From positions 97,916-161,915 of the forward strand of contig NZ_JAFGYY010000004.1 in NCBI RefSeq assembly GCF_017491605.1: a stretch of DNA of 64,000 nt. Reading direction: 5' to 3'. The notes under the pieces were generated by a model, which was not told the origin of the DNA, searched no databases, and worked only from the letters and a program-made list of their open reading frames with translations. Source of the DNA: Pseudomonas sp. 30_B. GTDB lineage: Bacteria; Pseudomonadota; Gammaproteobacteria; Pseudomonadales; Pseudomonadaceae. Below are positions 26,101-33,163 of the stretch, one piece after another (within the stretch, counting starts at the first letter, position 1; every line of letters starts with the position of its first letter). Both the position numbers and the translations under genes were made by a program.

Positions 26101-27993
26101 GGCGACGTGTTCGGCAACGGCCTGCTGATGTCGGACAAGCTGCAGATGGTCGCGGCCTTCAACCACATGCACATCTTCCTCGACCCCAATCCGGACCCGG
26201 CGGCGAGCTTCGCCGAGCGCCAGCGCCTGTTCAACCTGCCGCGCTCCAGCTGGGCGGATTACGACGCGTCGCTGATCTCCGCCGGTGGTGGCATCTTCCT
26301 GCGCAGCGCCAAGAGCATCACCCTGACCCCGGAAGTGCGTGCGCGCTTCGACATCGACGCCGAGCGCCTGACCCCCACCGAGCTGATCAACGCGCTGCTC
26401 AAGGCGCCGGTCGACCTGCTGTGGAACGGCGGCATCGGCACCTACGTGAAGTCCAGCAAGGAAACCCATGCCGACGTCGGCGACAAGGCCAACGACGGCC
26501 TGCGCGTGGACGGCCGCGACCTGCGGGTGAAGGTGGTGGGCGAGGGCGGCAACCTGGGCATGACGCAGCTGGCGCGGGTCGAATTCGGCCTCAATGGTGG
26601 CGCGTGCAACACCGACTTCATCGACAACGCCGGTGGTGTGGACTGCTCCGACCACGAGGTGAACATCAAGATCCTGCTCAACGAGGTGGTGGCCGCCGGT
26701 GACATGACCAGCAAGCAGCGCAACAAGCTGCTGGCGGAAATGACCGACCAGGTCTCCGGCCTGGTGCTGGGCAACAACTACAAGCAGACCCAGGCGCTGT
26801 CCCTGGCCGAGCGTCGCGCCCGCGAGCGCATTGCCGAGTACAAGCGGCTGATGAACGACCTGGAAGGTCGCGGCAAGCTGGACCGTGCGCTGGAATTCCT
26901 GCCCACCGACGAGATGCTCGCCGAGCGTATCGCCGCAGGCCAGGGTTTGACTCGCGCCGAACTGTCCGTGCTGATTTCCTACAGCAAGATCGATCTGAAG
27001 GAGCAGCTGCTGGGTTCGCTGGTGCCGGACGACGACTACCTGACCCGCGACATGGAGACGGCCTTCCCGCAGACCCTGGTCGACACCTTCGCCCCGGCCA
27101 TGCGCAAGCACCGCCTGAAGCGCGAGATCGTCAGCACGCAGATCGCCAACGACCTGATCAACCACATGGGCATCACCTTCGTGCAGCGCCTGAAGGAGTC
27201 CACCGGCATGACGCCGGCGAACGTGGCCGGCGCCTACGTGATCGTGCGTGACGTCTTCCACCTGCCGCACTGGTTCCGCCAGATCGAGGCGCTGGACTAC
27301 CAGGTGCCGGCGGAAGTGCAGCTGACCCTGATGGACGAACTGATGCGCCTGGGCCGCCGCGCGACCCGCTGGTTCCTGCGCAGCCGCCGTAACGAGCAGG
27401 ATGCCGCCCGCGACGTGGCGCACTTCGGTCCGCGTATCGCCGCCCTCGGCCTGAAGCTCAACGAGCTGCTCGAAGGGCCCACCCGCGAGCTGTGGCAGGC
27501 GCGTTACCAGGGCTACGTCGATGCCGGCGTGCCGGAGCTGCTGGCGCGCATGGTCGCCGGTACCAGCCACCTCTACACCCTGCTGCCGATCATCGAGGCG
27601 GCGGACGTCACCGGCCGCGACCCGGCCGACGTGGCGCGCGCCTACTTCGCCCTGGGCAGCGAGCTGGAACTGACCTGGTACCTGCAGCAGATCAGCTCCC
27701 TGCCGGTGGAGAACAATTGGCAGGCGCTGGCCCGCGAAGCCTTCCGAGACGACCTGGATTGGCAACAGCGCGCCATCACCGTGTCGGTTCTGCAGATGCA
27801 GGACGGCCCGGCGGAGATCGATGCGCGCGTGCTCCTCTGGCTGGCGCAGCACGCGCCGATGGTCGAGCGCTGGCGCACCATGCTCACCGAGCTGCGTGCA
27901 TCCAACAGCACCGACTACGCGATGTACGCCGTCGCCAACCGGGAACTGCTGGACCTTGCGCAAAGCAACCAGCACGGCGTGTGCATCCCCTGA
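23131..27993 (+). CDS. gdhB: NAD-specific glutamate dehydrogenase, large (180 kDa) type
   Basis: This 1,620-residue protein has the length of the large NAD-GDH class, about three times the common hexameric enzymes. N-terminal regulatory regions with ACT-like segments precede the catalytic core, where [21 protein letters not shown], the Lys-containing GAKGGFIPR, and the dinucleotide-region segment [17 protein letters not shown] are visible. It deaminates glutamate to 2-oxoglutarate and ammonium for catabolism; the P. aeruginosa enzyme is known to respond to arginine. It is monocistronic, with a terminator 30 bases downstream. Confidence 0.97.
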   Translation: [1620 protein letters not shown]

Positions 27994-28024
27994 TGCGCAC
28001 CGCCAGTTAAGCCTTTGATGCTCC

Positions 28025-28050
28025 AGCCCCGCCTAGTGCGGGGCTTTTTT
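28025..28050 (+). terminator. Terminator after gdhB
   Basis: Arms AGCCCCGC and GCGGGGCT are separated by CTAGT and followed by TTTTTT. Confidence 0.92.
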
Positions 28051-28092
28051 CGGGTGTGGATTCGTGCGGGAAGGAAGGTATGCAGAATCGTC

Positions 28093-28310
28093 AAAAGCAT
28101 CGCGGAGAAGCTCCGCTCCTGCGAAAGCCGCGCAGGGTTCAACCTGTAGGAGCGGACTCTATCCGCGATCCGGCGATTATCGTAGGGCGTATAACGTTCG
28201 ACGTTATACGCCGCTTGGCCTTGGTTTCAGGGCGCTCCGGGCCTAGCCCCGGAGACGGTGACGGACGCAGGGTGTAACGGCGTACAACCGCGAACGGTTG
28301 TACGCCCTAC
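28093..28310. repeat. Mixed palindrome cluster (REP copies and two GTAGGGCG-type palindromes)
   Basis: This gap holds two degenerate GTAGGAGCGGAC-type units (about 28093-28125 and 28146-28170). Two perfect 12-base-arm palindromes follow: GGCGTATAACGT/ACGTTATACGCC around TCG (28186-28212), and GGCGTACAACCG/CGGTTGTACGCC around CGAA (28279-28306). The outer ends are GTAGGGCG and CGCCCTAC, so the two palindromes look like one bounded element. There is no coding sequence. Confidence 0.7.
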
Positions 28311-28315
28311 CTGTG

Positions 28316-28963
28316 TCAAACCTGCAGCTCGCGCTCGAATTCGGCCGCGCCCTGGGTGCTGACGGCCAGCCGCAGCAGCCGGTACTGCCATTTCTGATGC
28401 GCACGCCACATCAGCCCGCTCGCGTCGCCTTGTTCGATACTGCCCTGCTTGACCACGTCCCAGGTGCGATACAGGTAGCGCAACAGTTCCGTCAGCTCTT
28501 TCTCCGGCCACTGGCAGCCATGCTTTCTCAGCAGTACCCGCATATTGTCGAGCTGGAAGGTCTCATGCTCCACCTCGAGGTCGTACAGCTCCGGAATCAC
28601 ATCCATGGCCTGCCAGAGTGCGCCGTAACCGGAGTACTCCTGCTCGATCTCGTCGATCATCTCACCCAGCGCATCCCAGGTTTCGATCAGGCCCAGCCCG
28701 CCGTCGAAGATCGCCTTTTCCCGGCTGCGGATCGCATCCAGCCATTGCTGCCCGAGGCGATACACGATCGCTTCCTTGTTCGGGAAGAAGCGGTAGAGCG
28801 AACTGATGTCGACGCCGGAACGTTCGGCAATGGCGTTGGTGTTCAGCAGGGTCATGCCACCCTCCTTGAGTAACGCCAGCGTTGCTTGCTCGATCTTCCT
28901 GATGATCTCCAGGGTGCGCTGCTGGCGCGGCTCGCGGCGCATCTTCAAATCGTGCGGAATCAT
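28316..28963 (-). CDS. TetR-family transcriptional regulator
   Basis: This regulator of about 215 residues has an N-terminal TetR helix-turn-helix (TLEIIRKIEQATLALLKEGG, then NAIAERSGVDISSLYRFFPNKEAIV) and a variable ligand-binding C-terminal domain. The ATG at 28963 follows GAGG by 11 bases. A TTG at 29035 would extend it without homology support, and an ATG at 28942 is also possible. It is divergent from an amidohydrolase gene whose promoter contains a strong palindrome, so it probably represses that gene and perhaps itself. Confidence 0.88.
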   Translation of the reverse strand: MIPHDLKMRREPRQQRTLEIIRKIEQATLALLKEGGMTLLNTNAIAERSGVDISSLYRFFPNKEAIVYRLGQQWLDAIRSREKAIFDGGLGLIETWDALGEMIDEIEQEYSGYGALWQAMDVIPELYDLEVEHETFQLDNMRVLLRKHGCQWPEKELTELLRYLYRTWDVVKQGSIEQGDASGLMWRAHQKWQYRLLRLAVSTQGAAEFERELQV

Positions 28964-29035
28964 CCAGTGCCCAGCCTCATCGTTCGGTGCTGCGCATTTC
29001 ACATTGACCAGCCCGAGGGAGTCAAACCGCAGCAA

Positions 29036-29066
29036 TTGACGCCCCGGAACTTCGCTGGTAGAAGTC
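29036..29066 (+). promoter_or_regulatory. Possible promoter of the amidohydrolase gene
   Basis: TTGACG (29036-29041) and TAGAAG (29059-29064) are separated by 17 bases, immediately upstream of the palindromic operator. The -10 box is weak, so this is a tentative call. Confidence 0.4.
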
Positions 29067-29092
29067 TAAATTACAGTAAATACTGTAATTTA
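29067..29092. promoter_or_regulatory. Palindromic operator, likely TetR binding site
   Basis: Perfect 12-base arms TAAATTACAGTA (29067-29078) and TACTGTAATTTA (29081-29092) surround AA. It stands out in a GC-rich genome. It lies between divergent TetR and amidohydrolase genes and ends 12 bases before the amidohydrolase ATG, so a bound regulator would block transcription or initiation. Confidence 0.8.
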
Positions 29093-29104
29093 ATTGGAGA
29101 ACTT

Positions 29105-31045
29105 ATGCGGCTCAAACCAAAACAACACCTGACGCTATCCTCCCTCGTCCTGCTTTCCGGGCTTGTCGGATGCAGCCAGACGCCAGCGCCGGGCATCGAT
29201 AACAGCGACAACACGGTGTACCTGAACGGCCAGTTCTATACCCAGGATGCCCAGCGCCGGAAGGTCGAGGCCATCGCCGTGTCGAACGACAAGTTCGTCT
29301 ATGCCGGTAATCGCGAAGGCGCGGAAAGCTACATCAACCAGGGTTACCGCGTGGTCGACCTGGGCGGCAAGATGGTCCTGCCGGGCCTGCACGACAACCA
29401 CATCCATGTCATGGGCGTGGTCCCGCTGGATGTCTGCGACCTTGAAGGCAAGGGGGTGAACCTCGATCAACTGGCCAGCAAGGTGAAGGAGTGCCTGCCG
29501 CGCTACGCCAGCGAGCCCGGCGCCTGGCTGAAGATCGAACAGTGGGTGCCCTATGAGAACAACGAGCCCACCAGCAACTACAAGACCATCCGCCAGGCCC
29601 TGGATGCGGTGGCCGACGGCCACCCAGTCGTTCTCTCCGGCGTGGACGGCCACGCCAGCGCCTATAACTCGAAAGCCCTGAGCTTGGCCCAGGACGACAG
29701 CGGCAAGGTCGTTGGCTTCGATGCCAAAAGCCTGGGCAAGGGTGGCGTGTTTGCCGAGCTTGCGCCCTACGTCAGCCTGGACAGCGGCGTAGTCCGCGAT
29801 GCCGCCAAGGAGAAGATTCCGGTTGGCAGCTTCGACATGTTCGCCCAGGAGGTGGGCGATCCGCGTGGCGAAGCCGTTTATGGCGCCATCCTGCCGAAGG
29901 TCGCGCAGGTCATGGCACAAAGCGGCATCACCAGTATTCAGGATGCCTGTGCCAATGATTTCATCCGCGAACAATTGCTGAAGATGCAGCAGCAGAACCT
30001 GCTGAACATGCACGTCACCGCCGCCACCTGTTTCATCGCCGATGACTACAAGGGCAAGGTGGACATCGCCGGACACCTGAAGAAGTCCCGGGAAGTCCGC
30101 GCCGAGTTCGCCGGCAACCCGCTGATCAAGGCGGATGCGGTGAAGATCTTTGCCGACGGCGTACTCGAAGGCGACCCCTTCAGCAAGCCGCCGTTCTCGC
30201 CTAATGCCGGGATGCTGCACCATTACCAGAAACCCCATCTCAAGCAGGATGAAGAGACCGGCGCCGTCACCGTGACTCGGGACAGCGAAGAGACGAAGAA
30301 CAACGGCATCGTCAATTACAAGGCAGAGGACTTCAAGAATTACGCCACCGCGCTCGATGCCGATGGCTTCAGCATCCATGTCCACAGCGTTGGCGACCGT
30401 GCCACCCGCGTGACCATCGATGCACTGGAAGCGGCCCGCCAGCGCAACGGCGATCGCCATATCCCGCACACCATTGCCCACCTGCAGATGGTCCACCCGG
30501 ACGACCAGAAGCGTCTGGGCGAACTGGGCACCTACCTCACCTACACCTACGCCTGGATCAACGAGCAGCCCGAATACGACGTCCTGATCACTCCTTTCCT
30601 CGAACCGAGCAAGAAAGGCCAGGACATCAACGACCTGCTCTACAACCCGAAGAACTACACCTGGGGCGCCGTCTACCCGGTGGGTAATACCGCCAAGGCC
30701 GGTGCCGTGCTGGTGGCAGGCAGCGATGCTCCGGTCGACACGCGTGATCCGCGGCCGTTCGTGAACATCGCAGCCGGGATCACCCGCGCCATCCCCGGCA
30801 AGCCGGCCTACAACCCCGCGCAGAGCGCAACGCTGGAGCAGATGCTGGACGCCTACACCATCAACGGCGCCCGCGCAGTTCGCCAGGAGAAACTCATGGG
30901 TTCGATCGAGCCGGGCAAGTCCGCCGACTTCATCGTCCTGGACCGTAACCTGTTCGATCTGGTCCAGCAGGGCTCGCCTGAGAAGATCGCCGACACCCAG
31001 GTCATGCAGACGGTGTTCCGCGGCAAGACTGTCTACAGCCGATAG
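29105..31045 (+). CDS. Amidohydrolase family lipoprotein (YtcJ-like)
   Basis: This 646-residue protein has a lipobox signal peptide (LSSLVLLSGLVGCSQ), so it is predicted to be lipid-anchored outside the cytoplasm. The amidohydrolase metal motif appears as GLHDNHIHVMG. Later conserved parts are IHVHSVGDRA, VLVAGSDAPVD, and a C-terminal beta-sandwich signature GSIEPGKSADFIVLDRN, matching the YtcJ/Amidohydro_3 class. Substrates of this class are mostly unknown. GGAGA lies just before the ATG. The gene is preceded by the palindromic operator and followed by a strong terminator. Confidence 0.88.
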   Translation: MRLKPKQHLTLSSLVLLSGLVGCSQTPAPGIDNSDNTVYLNGQFYTQDAQRRKVEAIAVSNDKFVYAGNREGAESYINQGYRVVDLGGKMVLPGLHDNHIHVMGVVPLDVCDLEGKGVNLDQLASKVKECLPRYASEPGAWLKIEQWVPYENNEPTSNYKTIRQALDAVADGHPVVLSGVDGHASAYNSKALSLAQDDSGKVVGFDAKSLGKGGVFAELAPYVSLDSGVVRDAAKEKIPVGSFDMFAQEVGDPRGEAVYGAILPKVAQVMAQSGITSIQDACANDFIREQLLKMQQQNLLNMHVTAATCFIADDYKGKVDIAGHLKKSREVRAEFAGNPLIKADAVKIFADGVLEGDPFSKPPFSPNAGMLHHYQKPHLKQDEETGAVTVTRDSEETKNNGIVNYKAEDFKNYATALDADGFSIHVHSVGDRATRVTIDALEAARQRNGDRHIPHTIAHLQMVHPDDQKRLGELGTYLTYTYAWINEQPEYDVLITPFLEPSKKGQDINDLLYNPKNYTWGAVYPVGNTAKAGAVLVAGSDAPVDTRDPRPFVNIAAGITRAIPGKPAYNPAQSATLEQMLDAYTINGARAVRQEKLMGSIEPGKSADFIVLDRNLFDLVQQGSPEKIADTQVMQTVFRGKTVYSR

Positions 31046-31120
31046 ATCGGCGTAGGCATGGGCCCTTTGCGGCTGACGTCAGGGGGGAATCTCCAGACTC
31101 GACGCTGACCGCATGAAATC

Positions 31121-31156
31121 AAAAATCCGATGCCAGCACTGGCATCGGATTTTTTA
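31121..31156. terminator. Long-stem bidirectional terminator
   Basis: A near-perfect 16-base stem AAAAATCCGATGCCAG/CTGGCATCGGATTTTT has a CA loop and is followed by a T run. It serves the amidohydrolase gene and, on the other strand, the small lipoprotein gene. Confidence 0.9.
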
Positions 31157-31204
31157 TGTGCAGGTCCTGCTCATCCGAACACGTGGGTGTTCGCCGCGGT
31201 CTGC

Positions 31205-31417
31205 TCAGCTCCCGCTGCGCCCATCCTGGTGCGGCTCGGTCAGGGCGCGGCGGTACTTGGCGTAGAGATCGTCGGACATGTTGCTGGCGCCCAGGATCTT
31301 CAGCCCGAAGGACTTCACTTCAGCATCGCTATAGGGTTGCTGCGACGCCGGCTGGCTGCTGCAGCCTGCCAGCCAGAGAGGCGTGATCAGGGTGAGGAGG
31401 GCGAGAGCACGGTTCAT
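31205..31417 (-). CDS. Small predicted lipoprotein
   Basis: This 70-residue protein has a lipobox (ALLTLITPLWLAGCSSQ), giving a mature part of about 50 residues with a polar helix (DAEVKSFGLKILGASNMSDDLYAKYRRAL). ATG 31417 is preferred; a GTG at 31429 would add four residues. I do not recognise the family. It stands alone between a terminator and a gap with a Fur-box-like sequence. Confidence 0.7.
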   Translation of the reverse strand: MNRALALLTLITPLWLAGCSSQPASQQPYSDAEVKSFGLKILGASNMSDDLYAKYRRALTEPHQDGRSGS

Positions 31418-31494
31418 GGTTTTATGCACGCAGGGAAGTTCGGAATGGATATCAGCCTAGCAATCGCACGGATCGAGCAGAAATCATCCCGTTT

Positions 31495-31513
31495 GATAGT
31501 GAGTATCGTTATG
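31495..31513. promoter_or_regulatory. Possible Fur box
   Basis: The 19-base site GATAGTGAGTATCGTTATG matches 14 of 19 positions of the classical Fur consensus by eye. It lies 106 bases before the ATG of the next plus-strand gene and about 78 bases from the divergent lipoprotein gene. A chance match cannot be excluded. Confidence 0.3.
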
Positions 31514-31618
31514 GCGACTTCCGACCGATCAGTCTGTCAGAAGGTTCCCTGACTACGGCGTTTTTTCGCGATTGCGGATATCCTTCGCGGCTGTTCATCT
31601 TTTTCTCAGGACTCCCCC

Positions 31619-32149
31619 ATGAAAGCGCAACTCGTCGAACTCCTCACACTGATCAGCTCGGGCTGCCTGGGCGAGGCGGAGATCGAGCAGATCGCCGACG
31701 AGGCCGCCCAGGCCTATGCCGATCCGGAGGCTTTCCACGCGGCCAATCCGGAAATCAACTACGACGAAAGCTTCCCGATTCCCCTGGGCGAATGGGTCGT
31801 GGTGGGCAGCCTGCCGGAAATCGTGCTGTTCCAGGGCGACAGCTTCGAGGAACTGTTCGGGGAGATTCGCGCGTCCTTCGACCCCAGCGTCAACTTCATC
31901 CTGCAGGCCAAGCAACTGCGCAAGACCGAGCCGCTCACCGCGCTGAACCGCATCCAGACCCAGCTGGGCGCGCTCTATCCGGAGAAGGGTGGCTATGTGC
32001 TGGTGGACTTCAGTGAGCCGCTGGATGACGAGCTGCAGTGCGTGCTGGTCTACCGCGAGGACCTTGCGCGTGTCATGGAGCTCTGCGTGGAGATCGGCAT
32101 TCCCGCGGCACCGGCACTGCAGGCTGCGCAGGAAGCCGCTCAGGAGTGA
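31619..32149 (+). CDS. Conserved hypothetical protein, 176 residues
   Basis: This is a soluble, acidic protein with no signal peptide and no TM helix. It reads as an all-domain fold: helical N-terminus (GEAEIEQIADEAAQAY), then a mixed region with LPEIVLFQGDSFEELFGEI and GGYVLVDFSEPLDDELQCVLVYREDL. I do not recognise a family. Its stop overlaps by 10 bases the end of a convergent gene on the minus strand. The upstream region has a Fur-box-like site. The composition is like the rest of the chromosome. Confidence 0.75.
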   Translation: MKAQLVELLTLISSGCLGEAEIEQIADEAAQAYADPEAFHAANPEINYDESFPIPLGEWVVVGSLPEIVLFQGDSFEELFGEIRASFDPSVNFILQAKQLRKTEPLTALNRIQTQLGALYPEKGGYVLVDFSEPLDDELQCVLVYREDLARVMELCVEIGIPAAPALQAAQEAAQE

Positions 32150-32409
32150 TCGAAGTCCTTGCCTGACGGACGAAAGCTGCCGATGTGGGTCGGCAGCCAG
32201 CGGTAATAGAAATGGAAGGCGAACAAGCGGGGATGCCGGCAGGTGCAGAGCGTGGCCTGCCGGCCGAGCTCCGGCGCCTGCATGTGCAGCAGGCCGATAC
32301 GCTGCAGATCCCGCAGGGCATCACATTCCTCCCGCGCGAGCAGCACCTGCTTGCCGCGCGCCAGGTCGGCGGCGTGAAGGCAGAGCCGCGGCAGCAGAGG
32401 CAGGCTCAT
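32140..32409 (-). CDS. Hypothetical protein, 89 residues
   Basis: This is a basic soluble protein containing LARGKQVLLAREECDALRDLQRIGLLHMQ and a Cys/His pair (CTCRHPRLFAFHFYYRWLPTH). No family was recognised. Its ATG overlaps the stop of the 69-residue gene (ATGA), which strongly suggests that the two are a translationally coupled pair. It overlaps the convergent 176-residue gene by 10 bases. Confidence 0.6.
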   Translation of the reverse strand: MSLPLLPRLCLHAADLARGKQVLLAREECDALRDLQRIGLLHMQAPELGRQATLCTCRHPRLFAFHFYYRWLPTHIGSFRPSGKDFDHS

Positions 32410-32615
32410 CGTTGTGGATCGGTACGTCTGAGCAGGGCGCCGAGGTCCACCAGGAGATGGCCGCCGATCATCCGCGACGGCACCTCGCCGAGGTCGATCC
32501 AGCGTTGCACCACGGCCAGCCGGTCGCCCATGCCGATCAATCGTGCAAAGCGCTCCGGCGTCAGGTAGTACTTGCCCGCGATGAGGTCCGGGGAGAACGA
32601 TTCTTCCACTTTCAT
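32406..32615 (-). CDS. Small winged-helix/excisionase-like DNA-binding protein
   Basis: This 69-residue protein has the central sequence YYLTPERFARLIGMGDRLAVVQRWIDLGEVPSRMIGGHLLVDLGALL. It looks like a MerR/excisionase-type helix-turn-helix: a recognition helix, a wing, then an aliphatic end. This is inference from pattern only. The ATG at 32615 lies upstream of and overlaps the 89-residue gene, so the two form a small two-gene unit of unknown role. Confidence 0.6.
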   Translation of the reverse strand: MKVEESFSPDLIAGKYYLTPERFARLIGMGDRLAVVQRWIDLGEVPSRMIGGHLLVDLGALLRRTDPQR

Positions 32616-32738
32616 GCTGCATCCTGCACCATCGGAAATCGCTCGAAACGACAGGTTCGAGCCCCTGTAGAAGTGGGAATTTATCCTGATTGTTAGGACT
32701 TTTTAGCCGGGCTTCGCAGTCTCGGACACGGATGACAC

Positions 32739-33152
32739 ATGGTGAAGAAACGTTTCCTGTTCACTGCAGGAGAAAGACTACGGGCGCTTCGTTCGCTGAC
32801 TGGCCTGTCGCGCCGCGCATTTGCCGAAACCGTCGGTATGAAAGAGAAAGATGTGGAGAACATCGAGTACGGCAACCAGCGCATGCGTGACGAAGACTTC
32901 CAGAAAGTCTGCAGCGAATACGAGGACTTCAGCCGCTGGATCACCTACGAGGGACCGATCGATTCCACCGAGGTGACCTGGAAGGTCGCCGATTCCGCCC
33001 AGCGCGCGGCGGTCTATCTGGTCAAGCGTCATCCGCAACTGCTCGACAGCAGCGACCTGAGCCTGGAGGAGTGGCAGGCGCGCCATCGCGAGGTACTGGA
33101 CAGCCTGTGCGAGGAGGAGCGGCGGCTGCGCGAGGAAGACGCCGACCTGTAG
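32739..33152 (+). CDS. XRE-family helix-turn-helix regulator
   Basis: This 137-residue protein has an N-terminal XRE-type HTH (GERLRALRSLTGLSRRAFAETVGMKEKDVENIEYG, about residues 10-45). The following domain is of unknown type, with a coiled tail rich in Glu and Arg (LCEEERRLREEDADL). It is divergent from the 69/89-residue pair, with about 120 bases between, so it may regulate that pair. No partner toxin is obvious. Confidence 0.8.
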   Translation: MVKKRFLFTAGERLRALRSLTGLSRRAFAETVGMKEKDVENIEYGNQRMRDEDFQKVCSEYEDFSRWITYEGPIDSTEVTWKVADSAQRAAVYLVKRHPQLLDSSDLSLEEWQARHREVLDSLCEEERRLREEDADL

Positions 33153-33163
33153 CGAGGCGGCTG

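Noticed and set aside
22870..27975. 1,701-codon open frame on the minus strand over gdhB
   Set aside because: Same cause as above. No ribosome site, no domain, and full overlap with a conserved gene.
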